A DNA stretch of 64,000 bases, from the NCBI GenBank assembly GCA_963921825.1, contig OY997592.1, positions 65,306,336-65,370,335 of the forward strand. The letters run 5' to 3'. The stretch comes from Erodium maritimum. Its lineage: Eukaryota; Streptophyta; Magnoliopsida; Geraniales; Geraniaceae. The number at the start of each line of letters is the position of its first letter. Within the stretch, counting starts at the first letter, position 1. The position numbers and the translations under genes are program-made. Positions 60,816-64,000 of this stretch are shown here, one piece after another. Below the pieces are notes generated by a model that worked only from the letters and a program-made list of their open reading frames with translations, searched no databases and was not told the DNA's origin.

Positions 60816-61003
60816 TGTCACGCCCCAATTTCAGTAAACCGAACTCGGGACGCGAACGTTTAAAAACATACAAACACTTGAAACCTGTTTTCATTGAATC
60901 ACTTTAAAATATCAGTTTAGTTCAACAAAATAATTATTACAACTTAAAACACGTCCCAACAAGTGGACCAAAAACATGGTATCCGTCGCTAGACTCTGAG
61001 CCC
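60816..61003. mobile_element. LTR-type insertion edge, same family as 7168
   Basis: Starts TGTCACGCCCCAATTTC inside the hAT transposase exon. Shares TGTCACGCCCCAA, then CCGAACTCGGGACGCGA against CCGGACTCGAGACGTGA, with the LTR at 7168. Orientation implies a minus-strand element whose 3' LTR, or a solo LTR, begins here. The sequence is soon interrupted by foldback elements, and the other edge is not in the window. The candidate 5-bp target is GGGCA (60811-60815). Confidence 0.65.
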
Positions 61004-61392
61004 TATATAGGGAAGCAATCAGGTGCGAACCTCCCTTACGGTGCGAACCTGCGAACCTCAAATCTGGTTTGCGGATATAGCGAATATGGTTTGCGGAAAT
61101 AGGCATCCCAGTTTGCGGGAAAAAAAGTTTGAAAAAACAGCATTTTTATGTTGAGAAAATATATGGTTTGCGAAAATAGTGTATCTGGTTTGCGGAAATA
61201 GCGAATATGGTTTGCGGAAATAAGCATCCCAGTTTGCGGAAAAGAAGTTTGAAAAAATGCATTTTATCTTGAGAAAAATATGGTTTGCGAAAACACCGCA
61301 AACTGAGAACACTATTTTCGCAAACCAGATACACTAAACCAGCAGGTTCGCACGTTCGCACCGTAAGCCATGGTTCGCACCTGATTGCACCC

Positions 61393-61394
<2 letters not shown>
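61004..61394. mobile_element. Foldback element A
   Basis: Ends TATAGGGAAGCAATCAGGTG and CACCTGATTGCACCCGTATA are inverted, followed by inverted CGAACC / GGTTCG and TTACGGTGCGAAC blocks. The interior has a roughly 100-bp sequence twice in tandem (TAGCGAATATGGTTTGCGGA core at about 61077 and 61199). Flanked on the right by a TA microsatellite. Non-coding. Confidence 0.75.
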
Positions 61395-61424
<30 letters not shown>

Positions 61425-61430
<6 letters not shown>

Positions 61431-61766
61431 TCTATCCAGTAAAAACCACCCTTATTGTGCAAACTACGAACTCACCATGTGCTGACACGTGGCACGTTTA
61501 GTGCTGATAGTTTTGTGTAGCACGGTGCTAATAGTTTGGGACTATTAGCACTGTGCGCCCAAACTATTAGCACTCTGCGCGCCACGTGTCAGCGCCTGGT
61601 GAGTTCGTAGTTTGCACAATAAGGTGCGGTGTTTTATATATATATTATCCACGTGTCAACATCTGGTGCGCTCTGCTGACATCACTTTGGGGGGATCTTG
61701 TGGCTCTCATGGGTTCGTAGTTTGCACAATAAGGGGGGTTTGTACCTGATACCAATCTTATATATA
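61425..61766. mobile_element. Foldback element D, related ends
   Basis: Left GGGTATCTATCCAGTAAAAA then CCTTATTGTGCAAACTACGA; right TCGTAGTTTGCACAATAAGG, present twice (about 61604 and 61713), then TTGTACCTGATACCAATCTTA. Inner inverted blocks include GACACGTGGC / GCCACGTGTC and CTAATAGTTTGGG / CCCAAACTATTAG. Bounded on both sides by TA repeats. Confidence 0.7.
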
Positions 61767-61778
61767 TATATATATATG

Positions 61779-63142
61779 GAAGCAATCAGGTGCGAACCCC
61801 TTCTAAAATGCGAACCTGCGAACTCAACTACAACATGACACGTGTCGCGCTTAAAAATGCTAATCTTTTTTTTCCCCACCAAGTTTATTAATTTAATTTT
61901 TCCCGCTTCGTTTCAACTCCAATTTAATTTTTTTTGCGCCAATATTCTTATTTTTTCAAGAGCTTTCTAACAAGTAGTGGATTGCATATATTTTGATGTG
62001 TTTTTGAATACGTGTGTGGATTTGTGAATATGAGTGCGAAAAAGTGTGATGTGTTTTGCAAATTTAGTGTATATGGTTTGCGGATTTAGTGTATATGGTT
62101 TGCAGATTTATTGTATATGGTTTGCGGATTTAGTGTATATGGTTTGCGAATTTAGTGTGTTTTGCAAATTTAGTGTAAATGGTTTGCGGATTTAGTGTAT
62201 ATGGTTTGCGAATTTAGTGTATATGGTTTGCGAATTTAGTATGGGAAAAAACATATCTCATGTAACTTAACATTGCTCAACTCATGTATGAAACTGGTTC
62301 ACTATGTTTCCTCTTGCAAGTTGCAACAACCTACTTGGACCATGCCATGTAGTTTTTTTTAAAGATACCAAAATACACTTGTCATGTTTATTTAACTAAT
62401 CTGTGAGGAATTACATATATTATATACATATCTATTAATCCAATTTGACCATCTGGAAGTGTGAAATATAAATTCAAGAAGCCAAATGTTCATTTTAACA
62501 CGTGATCCATTGGTTCTTCGTCAACATCGTAAGTTTACAAAGTGCCTTGACATACATGCACCTCTAACTCATTTTTGAAATAAAAACTTATTTGATATTA
62601 TTGTTATAACCCAACCGTGTTTACTTAATCAACCTACAAAATCCTTGTTCTCCAAGAAAGATATGAACATGGCAAGTGATCTAGCACTAAATTCGCAAGT
62701 GATATTGCATACAAAAGTGTGAAAATTACACTAAATTCACAAACCATATACACTAAATCCGCAAACCATATACACTAAATCCGCAAACCATATACACTGA
62801 ATTTGCAAAACACACTAAATTCGCAAACCATATACACTAAATCCGCAAACCATATACACTAAATTTGCAAAAACACATCACACTTTTCGCACTCATATTC
62901 ACACATCCACACACGTATTCAAGAACACATCAAAATATATGCAATCCACTACTTGTTAGAAAGCTCTAGAAAAAATAAGAATATTGGCGCAAGAAAAAAT
63001 GAAATCGGAGTTGAAACGAAACGGGAAAAATCGAATTAGTAAACTTAATTATAACAAAAAGGGGGGGCATTTTCCGAGCGCGACACATGGCGCAATCTGG
63101 TTGAGTTCGCATGTTCACACCGTAATTCATGGTTCGCACCTG
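61779..63142. mobile_element. Foldback element B, arms about 430-460 bp
   Basis: Ends GGAAGCAATCAGGTGCGAAC and GTTCGCACCTGAATGCTCTCC. The left arm (61779-62236) and right arm (about 62715-63142) are inverted copies over almost their whole length, including GCGCCAATATTCTTATTTTT, AAGCTTTCTAACAAGTAGTGG-like stretches and arrays of GTATATGGTTTGCGGATTTA. The central 480 bp is non-repetitive and non-coding. Short frames at 62984-63196 and 63045-63254 are repeat artefacts. Inserted in TA repeats. Confidence 0.85.
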
Positions 63143-63156
63143 AATGCTCTCCTATA

Positions 63157-63640
63157 TATATATATAGGGAAGCAATCACGTGCGAACCCCTCTTAAAATG
63201 CGAACCTGCGAACTCAACAACAACATGACACGTGTCGCGCTTAGAAATTTTCATCTTTTTTCCCCCACCAAGTTTATTAATTTAATTTTTCCCGCTTCGT
63301 TTCAACTCCGATTTAATTGTTTTTTGCGCCAATATTCTTATTTTTTTCAAGAGCTTTCTAACAAGTAGTGGATTGCATATATTTTGATGTGTTTTTGAAT
63401 ACATGTGTGGATGTGTGAATATGAGAGCGAAAAAGTGTGATGTGTTTTGCAAATTTAGTGTATATGGTTTACGGATTTAGTGTATATGTTTTGCGGATTT
63501 AATGTATATGGTTTGCGGATTTAGTGTGTTTTACAAATTTAGTGTATATGGTTTGCGGATTTAGTGTATATGGTTTGCAGATTTAGTGTATATGGTTTGC
63601 GAACCATATACACTAAATTTAGTGTATATGACTATGGTGT
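63157..63640. mobile_element. Foldback element C, single-arm or collapsed copy
   Basis: Starts GGGAAGCAATCACGTGCGAA and follows the left arm of element B nearly base for base to the GTATATGGTTTGCGGATTTA array. It ends in a hairpin at about 63585-63618 with a perfect 15-bp stem (TTAGTGTATATGGTT, loop TGCG). The second arm is almost entirely missing. Confidence 0.75.
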
Positions 63641-63905
63641 GTTAACTGTTTAATTAGTGTATATGGCTATGGTGTGTTAACTGTTTAGGAGTATGATTAA
63701 ATATATATTTCTTGGTAAAATCATTATCAGAGTGCTGATGATTAATATGATGCATGATGTGTTCATGCCTCTATCTATTTGGACCACTTGATCCTTTGTC
63801 AAGTTGTTTTATCCATGGGGCTTAAGCCCTGTTATTTTGGGTCTTTTATGATTATTACTGATGAAAGCGATGAACATGTTTGCTCATATTTTTAATAGAT
63901 TGAAT
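63641..63905. other. Intergenic DNA after the foldback cluster
   Basis: Low-complexity start with two copies of GTGTATATGGCTATGGTGTG-like sequence, then unrecognised DNA up to an AG that could be a splice acceptor for the fragment that follows. Confidence 0.4.
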
Positions 63906-63908
63906 ATG

Positions 63909-64000
63909 CATGATGAGTTGACGCAAGGTGGATGATAATGTTAAGGATGGTGTTGTTCCTTCCTACCTGCTTGATCGTGAAAACACAGCACGAGTAATCA
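63909..64000 (+). pseudogene. NSA2-like (ribosome biogenesis) fragment, disrupted
   Basis: The plus strand reads MHDELT, then after a frame change KVDDNVKDGVVPSYLLDREN then TARV up to the window edge. This matches the conserved segment of NSA2/TINP1 (large ribosomal subunit assembly factor), which reads MHEES...KVD(D/E)xVxxGAVPxYLLDRE. The residues usually between EST and KVD are missing, shifting the frame. TTTTTAATAG just upstream could be a splice acceptor. It is either a pseudogene or an exon with a small deletion; the rest lies beyond the right edge. Confidence 0.6.

Noticed and set aside
61036-61361. Several minus-strand frames repeating FANHIFSQ-type peptides
   Set aside because: Products of the tandem repeats inside foldback element A.

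Overview
The window is eukaryotic nuclear DNA from a flowering plant, most likely a eudicot. Genes have introns with GT/AG borders, protein products match plant-only families (NAC, AHL, plastid PsbP-domain, SWI3B), and the space between genes is filled with plant-type transposons. There are no operons, ribosome binding sites or CRISPR arrays. All exon borders below were read by eye from splice signals, reading frame and family knowledge; no alignment was run.

Layout. 0.3-1.7 kb: 5' two exons of a NAC transcription factor (minus strand; the gene runs off the left edge). 2.7-3.0 kb: imperfect tandem repeat. 4.2-14.2 kb: transposon graveyard holding a LINE ORF1 relic, a decayed minus-strand Ty3/gypsy element (gag, tandem-repeat leader, iMet-type primer site, LTR of roughly 2.5 kb), one hAT-like end and a second LINE ORF1 relic. 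14.9-26.9 kb: a nested composite. A Mutator-like element with long repetitive inverted ends carries an ankyrin-gene fragment. A hAT-type miniature element sits in its left end, and a 10,062-bp CACTA (En/Spm) transposon with both TNP2-like and TNP1-like genes sits in its interior. 27.1-28.5 kb: a third LINE ORF1 relic, plus strand.

29.5-40.3 kb is the gene-dense core: a five-exon SDR42E/3beta-HSD-like gene (plus, 479 aa) facing a five-exon AT-hook/PPC (AHL) gene (minus, 354 aa), with several foldback miniature elements in introns and between the genes. 41-52.4 kb is AT-rich and transposon-rich: two further hAT-type elements with 8-bp target duplications, a 30-G run, an unrecognised minus-strand stretch with coding-like fragments at 48-51.5 kb, and an AT minisatellite. 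52.5-58.3 kb holds two convergent genes: a PsbP-domain thylakoid-lumen protein (plus, 251 aa, transit peptide plus twin-arginine signal) and SWI3B of the SWI/SNF complex (minus, 494 aa). 58.4-60.8 kb: left part of a hAT transposase gene, cut by an LTR-type insertion at 60,816 that belongs to the same family as the LTR at 7.2 kb. 61.0-63.6 kb: a cluster of foldback elements inserted into TA repeats. The last 90 bases hold a disrupted fragment resembling ribosome-biogenesis protein NSA2.

The five host genes work in unrelated processes (transcription, steroid/SDR metabolism, chromatin architecture, photosynthesis, chromatin remodelling) and do not form a cluster. The most distinctive material is mobile DNA: the triple nesting at 14.9-26.9 kb, TNP-type subterminal motifs repeated inside the CACTA element between its two genes, a hAT family with a possible source copy and its miniature derivatives in one window, and the long foldback family at 61-63.6 kb.
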